Source of the DNA: Bacillota bacterium
GTDB lineage: Bacteria; Bacillota; Sulfobacillia; Sulfobacillales; JAIMBI01
Direction: 5' to 3'
Assembly (NCBI GenBank): GCA_021846505.1
Contig: JAJZWV010000002.1
Coordinates: forward strand, 1 to 46,162
DNA length: 46,162 bases
Position 1 is the stretch's first letter. Every line of letters starts with the position of its first letter. The notes under the pieces were generated by a model. The model searched no databases and was not told the origin of the DNA. It saw only the letters and a list, made by a program, of their open reading frames with translations. The translations under genes were made by a program, and so were the position numbers. This document shows, piece after piece, positions 1 to 8,930 of the stretch.

Positions 1-187
1 TTACCCCACATCCGGCTCCCTGACCAGATTCGACGGAACTCACCGCCGTCCTCCTGGCCCCCCGAACCTTCGTGGGTTTCCGAGGCCGGCAGAGCTCAGC
101 GCTCCAACGATAGATATACAAGGAGGCATCACGGAGGCGAAGGCTCGCGGGCCCCACTCTCCTGGCCCTGGCGGTGTTGCTGGGCTG

Positions 188-1225
188 ATGCGGCACGGCC
201 TCCCTTGGCTCCGCCTCACTCCCCAGCTCATACGCCGGCGCCTTGCGCACGTGGCCATCAATGCTGACTATCAGTGGGCGCTGGCCCCCACCCAGCGGGG
301 CACCGGGTCACGCGTGAACCTGCTGGCCCTGCCGACGGCGATGGTCTCGGTCACACCCGGGGGATTCTGGAATCAAGATCGCCAGCCGCCCACGGCCGAT
401 CAGCTGTGGTTCACGCCCGACCAGAGCGGCGGTAGCCTCTCGACGGGAGCCCGGCTCCTGCAAGAATGTCAAGGGCCCCACACGCACTTTTCCGTCCTCG
501 GCACCACGGCCCCAATGCCGTCCGCCTGGAAACCGCGGGGGCGGCCGCATGACCACCCTGCCCGGGCCTATCTCCATGAGTCCGCCGGGTCTTTCAGATC
601 CCGTGCCGTTCCCGGAGTACCTGATGGTCCAGGATCACTTTCTGCTCTGCTCGATCAATCCGGCCAGGTGCTGGTGGCCGATGCCGTGCCGGCTGGCCGC
701 GCAGCCGTGGCGGCGGCGCCAACCGGGCCGCACACCTCCTGGACGGTCGTGGTCTACGGGCTCCAGGCGGGTTCGGACCGGGTATCGCTGCCCAGCATTC
801 ATGCCCTCCCTGAGACTGCCCACAGGCTTCCGCTGGCTGGACGGGCTGAAGGGATCAGATCCGCTGCTCCGCATCCCCATTGGGTAGCGTGTCTCGACCG
901 ATGCGCCCGGTGGCGCCTCCATCATGTACACCGTCAGCAACCCCGCCCCCCGGGGGAGCAGATGACGCTTCAGGTCGCGCGTGCCACAGCGCGGGGTCAC
1001 CGGACGAGGCCTCGGCCTCATCAAGACGCTAGACGCCCCCTTCGGGCCGCCCTACGTGACGGGCCAGTCGTGCTGGGCTCGCTGACCTCGGCCGGCGGCG
1101 CGGTCTCGCGTACCCTCACGGCTGTCTCGCCCGCCTTCAGCGGCGATGAAGTGCTCTCGTGGTCGCTGCCGTCCCCGGATGCGGGCTTGACCCTCACGTT
1201 GGTGTCCAGCTTCCTGGCGGCATAG
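188..1225 (+). pseudogene. probable decayed gene of unknown function
   Basis: An open frame of 345 codons is present, but protein-like composition jumps between two frames. Frame 188 reads naturally around 680-800 (an LLDQSGQVLVADAVPAG-type stretch) and at the end (about 1066-1225, GPVVLGSLTS to LVSSFLAA). Frame 549 reads better at about 549-660 and again at about 820-960, where VSTDAPGGASIMYTV (about 891-935) sits just after an in-frame TAG at 885. The long frame therefore probably survives only because stops are rare at this G+C. No ribosome binding site is obvious at 188. A perfect 15-bp hairpin straddles its stop codon, as expected if a real transcription unit once ended here. I recognise no family. 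The alternative is a real but highly diverged gene, or spurious high-GC reading. Confidence 0.35.
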
Positions 1226-1244
1226 CGCCATGCCGCCAGGAAGC
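1209..1244 (+). terminator. perfect 15-bp hairpin at end of the decayed gene
   Basis: The arms at 1209-1223 and 1230-1244 are exact reverse complements around the 6-nt loop AGCGCC. The TAG of the upstream frame falls at the start of the loop. There is no T-run after the stem, so this is either an intrinsic terminator of the GC-rich, U-poor kind or a transcript-protecting hairpin. Confidence 0.55.
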
Positions 1245-1444
1245 CCAACGCAGGGGTGTAGGCGCGTTGGTGGGTCCTTGCCCCCGAGCATGCAAGGCTT
1301 GGCCTCGCCAACGCCGCCGATGGCATCTTCCTTAAGTTGGGATTCCGTGGTAAGGTGGCGCTAGCGGCTGGCGGGCCGTGCCTTAGTGTCAGGTCCGCTA
1401 GCTGATGCCTTCCCGCTGCCGCCACACTACGGAAGGAGCACCTT

Positions 1445-2518
1445 ATGGCTATTCGCGCCCTCATGGCCGAGTATCTGCAAGATCGGCTGGCCCACCTGGA
1501 TTCAAGCACCCTGCCCGATCTCGCCGATGAGTTAGAGCGTCTCGCCGATTGGATCCGCCTAACCGATCGACTGCCCCAGAAGTTGCGTGATGGCCTGCTG
1601 GCACTGGGACCCGCTCCCCGCACCGCCGGGCCGTCCGAGCCCGCGGCGCCGACCGCACCGGCTCCGCCGCTGCCGGATCGAGAAGACGCCGGGCAGGAAT
1701 TTTGCCGAAGCTTGCGCGGAGGCCTCTTGCTGCCCGCGCACGTCCGGGTGCCGGAAAGCATCGTGCGGCAGCTGCAGCTCGTGAGCGGAGACCGGCTCAC
1801 CTACCGCGCGCTGTCCAATTTCGGCGATGGGCCACCCCGCTACGAATTTAACGTGCTGAGCCGCGGATCGGGCGTGGAGCTGCGCGAGCGCCGCGAGCAG
1901 CGGCTGGCAGTGGCGGAGCTGGACGGGGATTCCCTGGTAGTGCGCCGCTTCGCGGACGGACAAACGTTAGACGTGCCCGTGGTCCTGCCCCCGGAAGATG
2001 CGATCTCGCTGCACCTGCATGATGGCAGTGTCGTGGACCTCGCTTCGTGGGCCGACGCTCCTCATGCCGTGCGTGTGGCTTGGCTGCACCACCTGGGTCC
2101 CGGGGACGCGGAGGAAGCGTTGCCCGCGTCGTCCCCGACCAAGCCCAAGGCGAAAGGACCTCGCGTGAAGCGAGAGCCCCCCGAGCCGGTGCTGCACGGC
2201 AAGCGCGTTCTGGTGGTGGGCAACGAGCCGCGCCAAAGTCAGTACGCCAAAGCCATCGAGCTGCGGGGCGGCCAGATGGAGTGGACATCGGGGGACGACG
2301 GCGATGACCGGCTGGCCGCCGCCTTGGGTCGGGTGGATGCCGCCCTCATCTTAAAGAATCACTGCTCGCACCATGCCAGCGAAAGCACCACCCAGCTGGG
2401 CAAGCAATTGGGGATTCCGGTGCGGCGCATCGGCACCGATGGCATCAAAAGCGTGGCGGACTGGGCCGTGACCCTCATTACCACGCCGGCGGATGAGCTG
2501 GACGACGACGCGGGCTAG
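1445..2518 (+). CDS. DUF2325 domain protein
   Basis: A 357-residue soluble protein with start ATG 1445 behind GGAAGGAG. The C-terminal ~100 residues match the DUF2325 pattern: a Rossmann-like beginning (KRVLVVGNEPRQSQYAKAIE), a middle 'EWTSGDDGDD' segment, an 'AALILKNHCSHHAS' segment and an ending around GIPVRRIGTDG. DUF2325 proteins are widespread in Firmicutes, often annotated as dinucleotide-utilisation-like, with no firm biochemical role. The N-terminal ~90 residues are helical with a Pro/Ala-rich linker (about 55-80). Residues ~95-220 form an uncharacterised beta-rich region, and a basic linker (about 235-255, KPKAKGPRVKREPPEP) precedes DUF2325, which could suggest nucleic-acid contact. 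It is convergent with the thiF-rhodanese gene, only 10 bp apart. Confidence 0.75.
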   Translation: MAIRALMAEYLQDRLAHLDSSTLPDLADELERLADWIRLTDRLPQKLRDGLLALGPAPRTAGPSEPAAPTAPAPPLPDREDAGQEFCRSLRGGLLLPAHVRVPESIVRQLQLVSGDRLTYRALSNFGDGPPRYEFNVLSRGSGVELRERREQRLAVAELDGDSLVVRRFADGQTLDVPVVLPPEDAISLHLHDGSVVDLASWADAPHAVRVAWLHHLGPGDAEEALPASSPTKPKAKGPRVKREPPEPVLHGKRVLVVGNEPRQSQYAKAIELRGGQMEWTSGDDGDDRLAAALGRVDAALILKNHCSHHASESTTQLGKQLGIPVRRIGTDGIKSVADWAVTLITTPADELDDDAG

Positions 2519-2528
2519 CGCAAAGCTT

Positions 2529-3695
2529 TTAGTCCCCTGCGCTGCTGCTGTCCCAAGGCAGCCCAGCGCGGGCCCAGGCCAACAGGCCGCCCTGGAGGCT
2601 CACGGCACGCTGGCCCGCCGCGCTGAACCGCCGCGCCGCTTGGGCGCTCCGCACGCCTTGGAGGCAGACACACACCACCAGCGGGGCGGCGGCGCCTGCG
2701 ACGCTGGCGGGCAGGTCGCTGCCGTCGGCCACCGGGCCTACGGGCACGGACCCCCGCACGTGACCGCGGCGGTACTCGGCAAGGGGCCGCACATCCACCA
2801 GCGGCACGCCGCTTTGGTGCAGGCGCCAGGCTTCCTCTGCCGACACCTCCGGCGCCCCCTCACTCGCCGAGTCTGCGGGCACACCGCACCACGCGTCATA
2901 GTCAATCAGGCTGGTGATGGTTGGGCGGTCGCCGCACACCGCACAGGTCGGGTCGCGGTGAAAGCGCACCTGCTGCCACGTGCCTGTCCAGGCATCGTAA
3001 AGGGAGAGGCGTCCGACGGCGGGCTCTCCGACCTCCGCCAACAGCTTCAGCGCCTCCACCGCCTGGGCTGACCCCACCACCCCCGCCACGGCGCCGAGCA
3101 CCCCTGCTTCGGCGCAGTTGGGCACAGTGCCCGCCGGCGGGGGCTCGGGAAACACGCACCGATAGCAGCCCGCGCCTGGCCGAAACACCAGCAGCTGGCC
3201 CTCAAACCGCAGGATGGCCGCGCTCACCAGCGGCTTTCCCAGCTGTACCGCGGCGTCATTCACCAGGTAGCGGGTGGCAAACGAGTCGCTGCCGTCCACC
3301 ACCACGTCATACTGGGCCATCACGGCCAGCACATTGGTGCGGTCCAGATACTGGCGGTGCTCCACCACCCGCACGCCGGGATTCAGCGCCGCCAGCCGAT
3401 TTTTGGCCGAGGCCGTCTTCGGCCGCCCCACGTCGCCGGTGCCGTGCAGCACCTGGCGGTGGAGGTTCGACACATCCACGCGGTCGCCGTCGGCAATGCC
3501 AATCGTGCCTACACCGGCCGCCGCCAGGTAAAGCGCAGCCGGCGATCCCAGCGCCCCGGCCCCCACCACCAGCACGCGGCGAGCCAGCAAATCCCGCTGG
3601 CCCGCCAGCCCCAGCTCGGGCAGGATAATCTGGCGGTGGTACCGCTCCACTTGGGGCGCCGACAGCGTGCCCGCCGCTTCACCGGTGCTGCTCAC
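2529..3695 (-). CDS. ThiF/MoeB-type adenylyltransferase with C-terminal rhodanese domain (MoeZ-like)
   Basis: A 388-residue two-domain protein. Residues ~15-265 are an E1-like adenylation domain with nucleotide loop VVGAGALGSP (43-52), the D-x-V-D-x-SNLxRQ region (~70-82), a candidate catalytic Cys194 in VPNCAEAG, and two zinc pairs, C177/C180 and C251/C254. Residues ~285-385 are a rhodanese domain with active-site loop CLQGVR (C344). Known members (MoeZ, MOCS3, UBA4) adenylate the C-terminal Gly-Gly of a MoaD/ThiS-like carrier and transfer sulfur to make a thiocarboxylate. The gene for such a carrier lies 19 bp upstream in the same operon, so that is the likely partner. Its end product here (molybdopterin, cysteine, thiamin or another sulfur acceptor) cannot be read from sequence. 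Both domains look intact. Confidence 0.9.
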   Translation of the reverse strand: MSSTGEAAGTLSAPQVERYHRQIILPELGLAGQRDLLARRVLVVGAGALGSPAALYLAAAGVGTIGIADGDRVDVSNLHRQVLHGTGDVGRPKTASAKNRLAALNPGVRVVEHRQYLDRTNVLAVMAQYDVVVDGSDSFATRYLVNDAAVQLGKPLVSAAILRFEGQLLVFRPGAGCYRCVFPEPPPAGTVPNCAEAGVLGAVAGVVGSAQAVEALKLLAEVGEPAVGRLSLYDAWTGTWQQVRFHRDPTCAVCGDRPTITSLIDYDAWCGVPADSASEGAPEVSAEEAWRLHQSGVPLVDVRPLAEYRRGHVRGSVPVGPVADGSDLPASVAGAAAPLVVCVCLQGVRSAQAARRFSAAGQRAVSLQGGLLAWARAGLPWDSSSAGD

Positions 3696-3714
3696 ACGGC
3701 ATCACCTCCCTCGG

Positions 3715-3987
3715 TCATCCACCCGACACGGCCCTCAAAATCCACACCTCTTGGCCCTCCGCCCGCGGCAAGGGCGCATCCGCCCACGGCACCCGCCGCC
3801 AGCCCACAAAGAGAGTCAGGTGCTGGCGCATCGCCCCATCGGGCTCGCACAGCCACCGACCCAGGCCGGGGTGGCGGCGCTCCATCACCGCCCACAGCGC
3901 CGTCAGCGTGTCCACACCCTCCACCGTGAGCGCCGCGGGACTCTGAAACTCCTCGGCCAAGTCCCTCGGCAAGTGCCCCGTGATCAC
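3715..3987 (-). CDS. MoaD/ThiS-family ubiquitin-like sulfur carrier
   Basis: A small protein of 90 residues ending in SGG, the exposed Gly-Gly tail that is adenylated and thiocarboxylated in this family. The order of segments (LTVEGVDTLTALWAVMERRHPGL, then FVGWRRVPW, then EGQEVWILRAVSGG) fits the beta-grasp fold. The start chosen is GTG 3987, because its GTGA overlaps the TGA (3984-3986) of the upstream BNR frame, a translational-coupling arrangement. A longer reading frame upstream is an overlap artefact. It is followed at 19 bp by the MoeZ-like activating enzyme. It is distinct from the molybdopterin-synthase MoaD at 38219-38494, so the window encodes two separate carriers. Confidence 0.75.
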   Translation of the reverse strand: MITGHLPRDLAEEFQSPAALTVEGVDTLTALWAVMERRHPGLGRWLCEPDGAMRQHLTLFVGWRRVPWADAPLPRAEGQEVWILRAVSGG

Positions 3988-5074
3988 GGGCGGCTGCCCG
4001 GCTCGTGCTGAATCACCTGCACCGACAAAATGCGGGGCAGCCGCTCGGCAATCAGGCCCCACGACTCCCCTTCGTCAGCGGACCCAAACAGCTGGCCGTT
4101 GGTCGTGCCCAGATACAGGCCCACCGGCGAGCCGATATCCGCGCGGAACGCGTCGCGAAGCACCCCACTGTAGGCGTGGTCGGGGAGGCCCCGCCTCAGC
4201 CGGCGCCACGTCCGGCCGCCGTCGTCCGTGCGGTGCACCGCCAGCTGCTCCTCGGGGTACCAGCGCTCCAGGGTGGCCGTGAGCGGCACGACAAAGGCCG
4301 TGTCCGCGCAGTGCGGATGGGAAACCACCGGAAACCCAAAGTCATCCGGCAGCGAGGCGGAAATGCGCTCCCAGTGCTGGCCGGCGTCGTCGGATCGGTA
4401 CACGCCGCCATGATTCTGCAGCCAGATTCGCCCCGCCCGACCGCGCGACAGCTGAAACTTGTGCACGCACTGCCCGGCGGCGGGATACTGCTCCCCCTCC
4501 GGCAGGAACGCGGCGCGAATGCCCTGGTTGATAGGCGCCCACGTCTCACCGCGGTCTGGAGAGCGATAAATGCCCCCGGTCGACGCCGCCACCTACAGCA
4601 CCTCATCATCGTGAGGGTCCAAACCGATGGTGTGGAGGCACTTGCCGCCAAAACCGGACCCCACGCGTCGTGGGTCGGGTGCTGCTGCAGCGGCGCCACC
4701 TCCCTCCAGGTGTCGCCGCCGTCACGGGTGCGAAACAGGCCGCTGGCCTCCACGCCGGCATAAATGGTGCCGGCGCCATGCTCGTCCGCCACCGCGAGCG
4801 ACCAGACGGCGGTCACGCGCTCGGGGTCATCCGGCCCGTAGTCCAGGCCCTCGCCCCCCCGGTCCCAGGTTTCGCCGCCATCGCGCGACCGGCGCACGGC
4901 AAGGCCGCAAAACAGCGAGTTGGCGGTGGCCAAGAGTGTTCCCGACGGTGCGTGATAGGCGGGGGTATGCACACTCGCGCCCCGCAGGGCCGGGCCGAGT
5001 GCCTCCCAGGGGCGGCGGTCCGCCGAGGCAAAGCGGAGCAGGCCCTTGTTGGTGCCCACCATGACAACGGACAT
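3984..5074 (-). pseudogene. BNR/sialidase-like (WD40/YVTN-type) repeat protein, frameshifted and with an internal stop
   Basis: The N-terminal part from ATG 5074 (MSVVMVGTNKGLLRF...) carries BNR Asp-box repeats (SRDGGETW, TRDGGDTW). At the C run 4659-4662 the reading shifts by one: restoring a fifth C would continue the protein as ...DAWGSGFGGKCLHTIGLDPHDDEVL. In that frame a TAG at 4593-4595 stands where an aromatic residue is expected before VAASTGGIY. From 4592 the rest is open to TGA 3984 and includes SPDRGETW, SDDAGQHW and TDDGGRTW repeats. So there are two independent lesions: one homopolymer indel, which could be a sequencing error, and one nonsense codon. The downstream part still couples to the MoaD-like gene through a GTGA overlap. 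An intact protein would have about 360 residues and no evident signal peptide. ATG 5194 is an alternative, less likely start. Confidence 0.7.
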
Positions 5075-5220
5075 CGCACCGCCTTGGCTGACTCCGCAAG
5101 ACGCCTCATGGTCGCCATCTTGGCTTGCCGGTGTCTCCACCGCCGGCCACCCCTCTCGAAAAAGCTCCCATCCTGTCCAGCGGTCCGCTCTCATGATAGC
5201 GCCTCACGCCTTGCCGAACA

Positions 5221-6636
5221 TCACCCATCGCTCACCGGGGCCAGCGGCAGCCGCACGGTAAATTGCAGCCCCCCCTCCGGCGAGTCCGCCACCTCGACGC
5301 CCCCCTGGAGCGCCGCCACAATGGCCTGGACAATCGCCAAGCCCAATCCGGCCCCGCCGGTGTGGCGGGAGCGGGAGGCATCGGCGCGGTAGAACCGCTG
5401 AAACACCCGCGCTCGCTGGTCCGCCGGCATCCCGGGGCCGTTGTCCGCCACTTGAATGGTGGCCCAGCGGCCGTCCATGCCCACCGCAATGCGCGTGCGC
5501 GTGCCCGGAGGCGTGTGGGCGCGCACATTGCCCAAGAGGTTGTCCAACACCTCTCGGAGCCGCAGTGGGTCTCCCAGCGCCTCGATGGGGTGCTTGGCGG
5601 ACAGCTCGACCGGCCACTCGGGTCCCACCGCCCGGGAGGTTTCCGCCGCCTCCGCGGCCAGCGACACCAGCTCCACGGGAACGGCTTCCAGGGGACGCCC
5701 CTCGTCCAGCCGGGCAAGCAGCATGAGGTCTTCGACGAGGCGCCTCATGCGCGCGGTTTCCCCCTGAATCCCACGCATCACCCGCGCCAAGTCCTCGGGC
5801 CGCTGCCTGGCGCCGCGATTGAACAGCTCCGCGTAGGCCGACACCGCCGCCACCGGGGTGCGAAGCTCATGGGAGGCATCGGCAACGAATCGGCGCAGGC
5901 GGTCTTCCACTTCGTCGCGATGGCGAAACGCCTCCTGGATGCGGTCCAGCATGATGTTGAACGACCGGGCCAGCTGGCCCAGCTCCGAGGTCGGCGGCCC
6001 CTCGGGCACCCGCTCATCCAATTGGCCCGAAGCAATGACCGTCGTCGTCCGCTCCATCGCCTTCAGTGGCCGAAGGCCGAGGCCTACCAGCCACCAGCCC
6101 AGGACTTCCGCGCCCAGCAGCGCTGCGGCGGCCACGGCAATCACGACATACTCCAGCTCGTGCAACACCGTCGTCACCGCCGTGAGCGGGTATCCAAGAA
6201 TCAGCTGGCCCCCACCGGTCAGCGGCGCCACCAGCACTCGGAACAGCGGGCCGTTCGGGGTCGTAGCGGGGAGCGTGAGGAGCAGGCCCCGGTCCATCCC
6301 GGCCGGGCCAGGGCGGCCCATCGCCACGTGCGCGGGCAGGCTCGGCGCGAGTGCCGGCCCCCCAGGCGTTTCGGCTTCCACCGTGCCCAGCACCGCGCCC
6401 GACGGCGCCCGCACCTCCACAAACATGCCGGGTGCCAGCCGCCCCACCAGCGAGAAGCTGACCGGCTTGCCGGCCAGCAGTGTCTGGCGCAGCGGACCCT
6501 GCGCCGCCACCAGCGTCTGGTCCACCTGGCTGTATAAAAAAGAGTTGACAGCCGAATAGGTGATGAGTCCCGTGGCGAGCACCGCCAGCAGTGCCACGCC
6601 CGCTGCGGCCCACAGGAGCCGAGTTCTGAGCGTCAC
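5221..6636 (-). CDS. sensor histidine kinase, HAMP-HisKA-HATPase type
   Basis: A 471-residue membrane kinase. TM1 is at residues ~7-30, an extracytoplasmic sensor region at ~33-155, TM2 at ~163-188, HAMP at ~188-240, and HisKA has phosphoacceptor His256 in FVADASHELRTP. The catalytic ATPase part has the N-box (LREVLDNLLGN), G1 (VADNGPGMP), the F-box region (QRFYRADASRSR) and G2 (GGAGLGLAIV). The start GTG 6636 overlaps the regulator's TAG by one base, so the pair is co-translated. The architecture resembles MprB/CssS/BaeS envelope-stress kinases. The divergent htrA neighbour supports a cell-envelope or misfolded-protein signal, but the ligand is not visible. Confidence 0.92.
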   Translation of the reverse strand: MTLRTRLLWAAAGVALLAVLATGLITYSAVNSFLYSQVDQTLVAAQGPLRQTLLAGKPVSFSLVGRLAPGMFVEVRAPSGAVLGTVEAETPGGPALAPSLPAHVAMGRPGPAGMDRGLLLTLPATTPNGPLFRVLVAPLTGGGQLILGYPLTAVTTVLHELEYVVIAVAAAALLGAEVLGWWLVGLGLRPLKAMERTTTVIASGQLDERVPEGPPTSELGQLARSFNIMLDRIQEAFRHRDEVEDRLRRFVADASHELRTPVAAVSAYAELFNRGARQRPEDLARVMRGIQGETARMRRLVEDLMLLARLDEGRPLEAVPVELVSLAAEAAETSRAVGPEWPVELSAKHPIEALGDPLRLREVLDNLLGNVRAHTPPGTRTRIAVGMDGRWATIQVADNGPGMPADQRARVFQRFYRADASRSRHTGGAGLGLAIVQAIVAALQGGVEVADSPEGGLQFTVRLPLAPVSDG

Positions 6637-7334
6637 TACGCGTCGGGCTCCCGCAGGCGGTAGCCCACCAGCCGCACCGTCTGAATCAGGGGCGGCCCCA
6701 GTCGGTCGAGCTTCTTGCGGAGGTAGCTCACGTAGGTTTCGACAATGGCCACGTCACCCCCAAAATCGTAGTGCCACACGTGGTCGATAATCTGACTCTT
6801 CGACAGCACCCGGCGCGGGTTTTGCATGAAGAAGCGCAGCAGCCGAAATTCGGTGGCCGACAGCTGCACCGGCTGGCCGCTGCGGAACACGTCGTGGCTG
6901 TCTTCGTCTAGCACTAGGTCGTGAAAGCGCAGCGTCGGAGTGCTCGCGGCCTCGTCACCCGTGCGCCGCAATATTGCTCGGATGCGGGCCACGACTTCCG
7001 CAAGGGCAAATGGCTTGGTGACATAGTCATCGCCGCCGACTGTGAGGCCGCTGACTTTGTCATCAACAGCGTCGCGTGCGGTCAGAAACAGCACCGGCAC
7101 GCGAATGCCATCTTCGCGCAGCCGGCGGGTCACGCGGAATCCGTCCATGTCCGGCAGCATCACATCCAGCACCATTAAATCGAACGGCGTATCCTGGGCC
7201 GCCGCCAGCGCCGCCTGGCCGGTGGCAGCTTCCGCCACCCGGTAGCCTTCATAGCGCAGCGTGGTTGCCACCGCGTCTACGATGGACGGCTCGTCGTCCA
7301 CCACCAAAATATGTTGAGGCTCTGCATCCGCCAT
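6636..7334 (-). CDS. OmpR/PhoB-family response regulator
   Basis: A 232-residue regulator. The receiver domain (1-~120) has the acidic pair D13/D14, phosphoacceptor Asp57 in VLDVMLPDMDG, the Thr of LFLTARD and Lys of VTKPF. The C-terminal winged-helix DNA-binding domain (~135-230) ends with the usual ETYVSYLRKKLD and VRLVGYRLR. The start ATG 7334 is preceded by GGGAGG. It is most like the MprA/CssR group by pattern. It lies head-to-head with htrA copy 1. Direct repeats one helical turn apart in the shared intergenic region are candidate sites for this protein. Confidence 0.93.
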   Translation of the reverse strand: MADAEPQHILVVDDEPSIVDAVATTLRYEGYRVAEAATGQAALAAAQDTPFDLMVLDVMLPDMDGFRVTRRLREDGIRVPVLFLTARDAVDDKVSGLTVGGDDYVTKPFALAEVVARIRAILRRTGDEAASTPTLRFHDLVLDEDSHDVFRSGQPVQLSATEFRLLRFFMQNPRRVLSKSQIIDHVWHYDFGGDVAIVETYVSYLRKKLDRLGPPLIQTVRLVGYRLREPDA

Positions 7335-7432
7335 GGCTGCCTCCCACCCTCCCTAGCTTGTGCGCCGGCTCGCCGCGCCAGGCGGCCGCCATTGCCGGCG
7401 GGGCTTCCCTCCCCCACAATCTAACCATGAAA

Positions 7433-7449
7433 GCTGAGAGTGCGCTGAG
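7433..7449. promoter_or_regulatory. candidate response-regulator operator, direct repeat upstream of the two-component operon
   Basis: On the minus strand CTCAGC occurs twice with five bases between (7444-7449 and 7433-7438), an 11-bp period, which is the usual spacing for tandem OmpR-family dimers. Nine bases further on in the direction of the regulator gene is a TTAGATT stretch that could be a -10. This suggests autoregulation of the regulator-kinase operon. It is inferred from pattern only. Confidence 0.35.
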
Positions 7450-7531
7450 CGTTCCAGCGGGGCCGGCGCGGCTGATCCTCGCCACCGCACCGCCCATTGC
7501 CGGGACCGATTAAGAGACCTCCCAGCGGACT

Positions 7532-7548
7532 CTCAGGTTTGGCTGGCA
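7532..7548. promoter_or_regulatory. candidate operator upstream of htrA copy 1
   Basis: CTCAGG (7532-7537), five bases, then CTGGCA (7543-7548) has the same 11-bp geometry as the repeat at 7433-7449, with a weaker second half. The CTGGCA half recurs upstream of the other two htrA copies (11240 and 12520). It is located about 40 bases before the chosen htrA start. Confidence 0.3.
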
Positions 7549-7586
7549 CACTGTCCATGAGCAACGACGAAAGCGAGGTGCGCGAG

Positions 7587-8831
7587 ATGCACGAGGACGA
7601 CACCTTTCAAGGCGCGAACAGCGCGGCCCCCAATTCAGCGGACGGGGCGGGCGCCGCGCCGGCCGGAGATTTTTCAGCGGGCAAGCGGCCCCGGCCTCGC
7701 GGGCGCGGGATTTTAAGCGTGCTGGCGCTGGTGGTCGTGGCCGGCGCGGCTGGCGGCGCGCTGGCCACCTATCTGAACGGCGGCGGCGCCGGCCACCTCA
7801 CGAGCCTGCTGCACAAGCCGCTCGGCCTCACGTCTGGCAAGCGCCTGTCCACGGCCGCCGTGGCGGCCCGCATCGAGCCATCGGTCGTGGATGTCAACGT
7901 CACACTGGCTTATGGGCAAGGCAAGGCCGAAGGGACCGGCATGATCCTGACGTCCACTGGCCGGATCTTGACCAACAACCACGTGGTGGAAGGCGCCGGA
8001 ACCATCCGAGTGGTGGTGCCGCACCACGGCACGTATCGTGCCACGGTGGTAGGCGTTGACCCTACGAAAGATGTCGCGGTCCTTCAGCTGATTGGAGCGA
8101 AAAATTTGCCGACGATGCCGTTTGGCAATTCCTCGGCCACGCCCGTGGGCACCTCGGTGGTGGCGATTGGCAACGCTCTGGGCTTGGGAGGCCCGCCGTC
8201 GGTGACGGCGGGCGCCATCACCGCCGAGGGCCGGGCCATCACGGCCAGCAACGGCGCGGGCTCGTCGGAGCATCTGACCAACATGCTGCAGACAGACGCC
8301 TCCCTGCAGCCCGGTGACTCGGGCGGCCCGCTGGTGACGCGCCAAGGAAAGGTCATTGGGATGGACACGGCTGCGGAAACGTCCCAGGGCAATGCCTTTG
8401 CACCGACCGGCTCATCCACCACCTCTCCGTCCAGCGTCGCGTTTGCGATTCCCATCAATCGGGCGCTCCGCATTGCCTCGGAAATTGAGCATGGCCAAGC
8501 CAGCCGCACCGTGCTCCTTCACCGGGACGGTTTTCTGGGGGTGGAAGTGATGGACCCCAGCAACTTGCCTGGCCCCCAAGCGCAGCAGCTGGGCAGTCAG
8601 ACAGGCGCCGCGGTCGTCAAAATTTTGCCGGGCACCCCCGCGGCCCAAAGCGGGCTGCAGGCGGGGGATGTCATCGTCGGGGTGAACGGCACCACCGTCA
8701 GCAACATCGCACAGCTGGGCAAGGCCATCGAAGCGCATCGGCCCGGCACCCACATTTCGTTTACCTGGGTTACGCCCAGCGGCACGCATCAAACGGGGTC
8801 GGCGACCCTGATTGCCGCCCCGGTGCAGTAG
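7587..8831 (+). CDS. HtrA/DegP-type serine protease with PDZ domain (copy 1)
   Basis: A 414-residue membrane-anchored protease. A short basic cytoplasmic segment is followed by one TM (about residues 35-60, ILSVLALVVVAGAAGG), a trypsin-like domain and one PDZ domain (about 315-410). The catalytic triad is intact: His132 in TNNHVVEG, Asp162 in PTKDVAVL, Ser245 in QPGDSGGP. HtrA enzymes degrade or refold damaged exported proteins on the outer face of the membrane. The start ATG 7587 is preceded by GAGGTG at 7575; ATG 7557 and a start at 7497 are in frame but lack a ribosome site. Divergence from an OmpR-type two-component system mirrors mycobacterial mprAB-pepD and Bacillus CssRS control of htrA, which suggests regulation by that system. 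Confidence 0.92.
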   Translation: MHEDDTFQGANSAAPNSADGAGAAPAGDFSAGKRPRPRGRGILSVLALVVVAGAAGGALATYLNGGGAGHLTSLLHKPLGLTSGKRLSTAAVAARIEPSVVDVNVTLAYGQGKAEGTGMILTSTGRILTNNHVVEGAGTIRVVVPHHGTYRATVVGVDPTKDVAVLQLIGAKNLPTMPFGNSSATPVGTSVVAIGNALGLGGPPSVTAGAITAEGRAITASNGAGSSEHLTNMLQTDASLQPGDSGGPLVTRQGKVIGMDTAAETSQGNAFAPTGSSTTSPSSVAFAIPINRALRIASEIEHGQASRTVLLHRDGFLGVEVMDPSNLPGPQAQQLGSQTGAAVVKILPGTPAAQSGLQAGDVIVGVNGTTVSNIAQLGKAIEAHRPGTHISFTWVTPSGTHQTGSATLIAAPVQ

Positions 8832-8837
8832 CTCCGC

Positions 8838-8910
8838 GGGCCTTGGGCGGCCAAGGCCCACCGATGGCGGATGGCCCGGGGCGGTGAAAAGCCGCCTTCG
8901 GGCCATCCGC
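8838..8910. terminator. two hairpins between convergent htrA1 and cytochrome operon
   Basis: Hairpin A is 8838-8846 paired with 8851-8859 (9 bp, 4-nt loop). Hairpin B is 8867-8878 paired with 8899-8910 (12 bp) with an inner GGCGG/CCGCC stem (8880-8884 with 8892-8896). Neither has a clear T-run. They lie between two genes that meet tail to tail and probably serve as a bidirectional terminator region. Confidence 0.6.
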
Positions 8911-8930
8911 GTGTGACTAGCCGCGACTGG

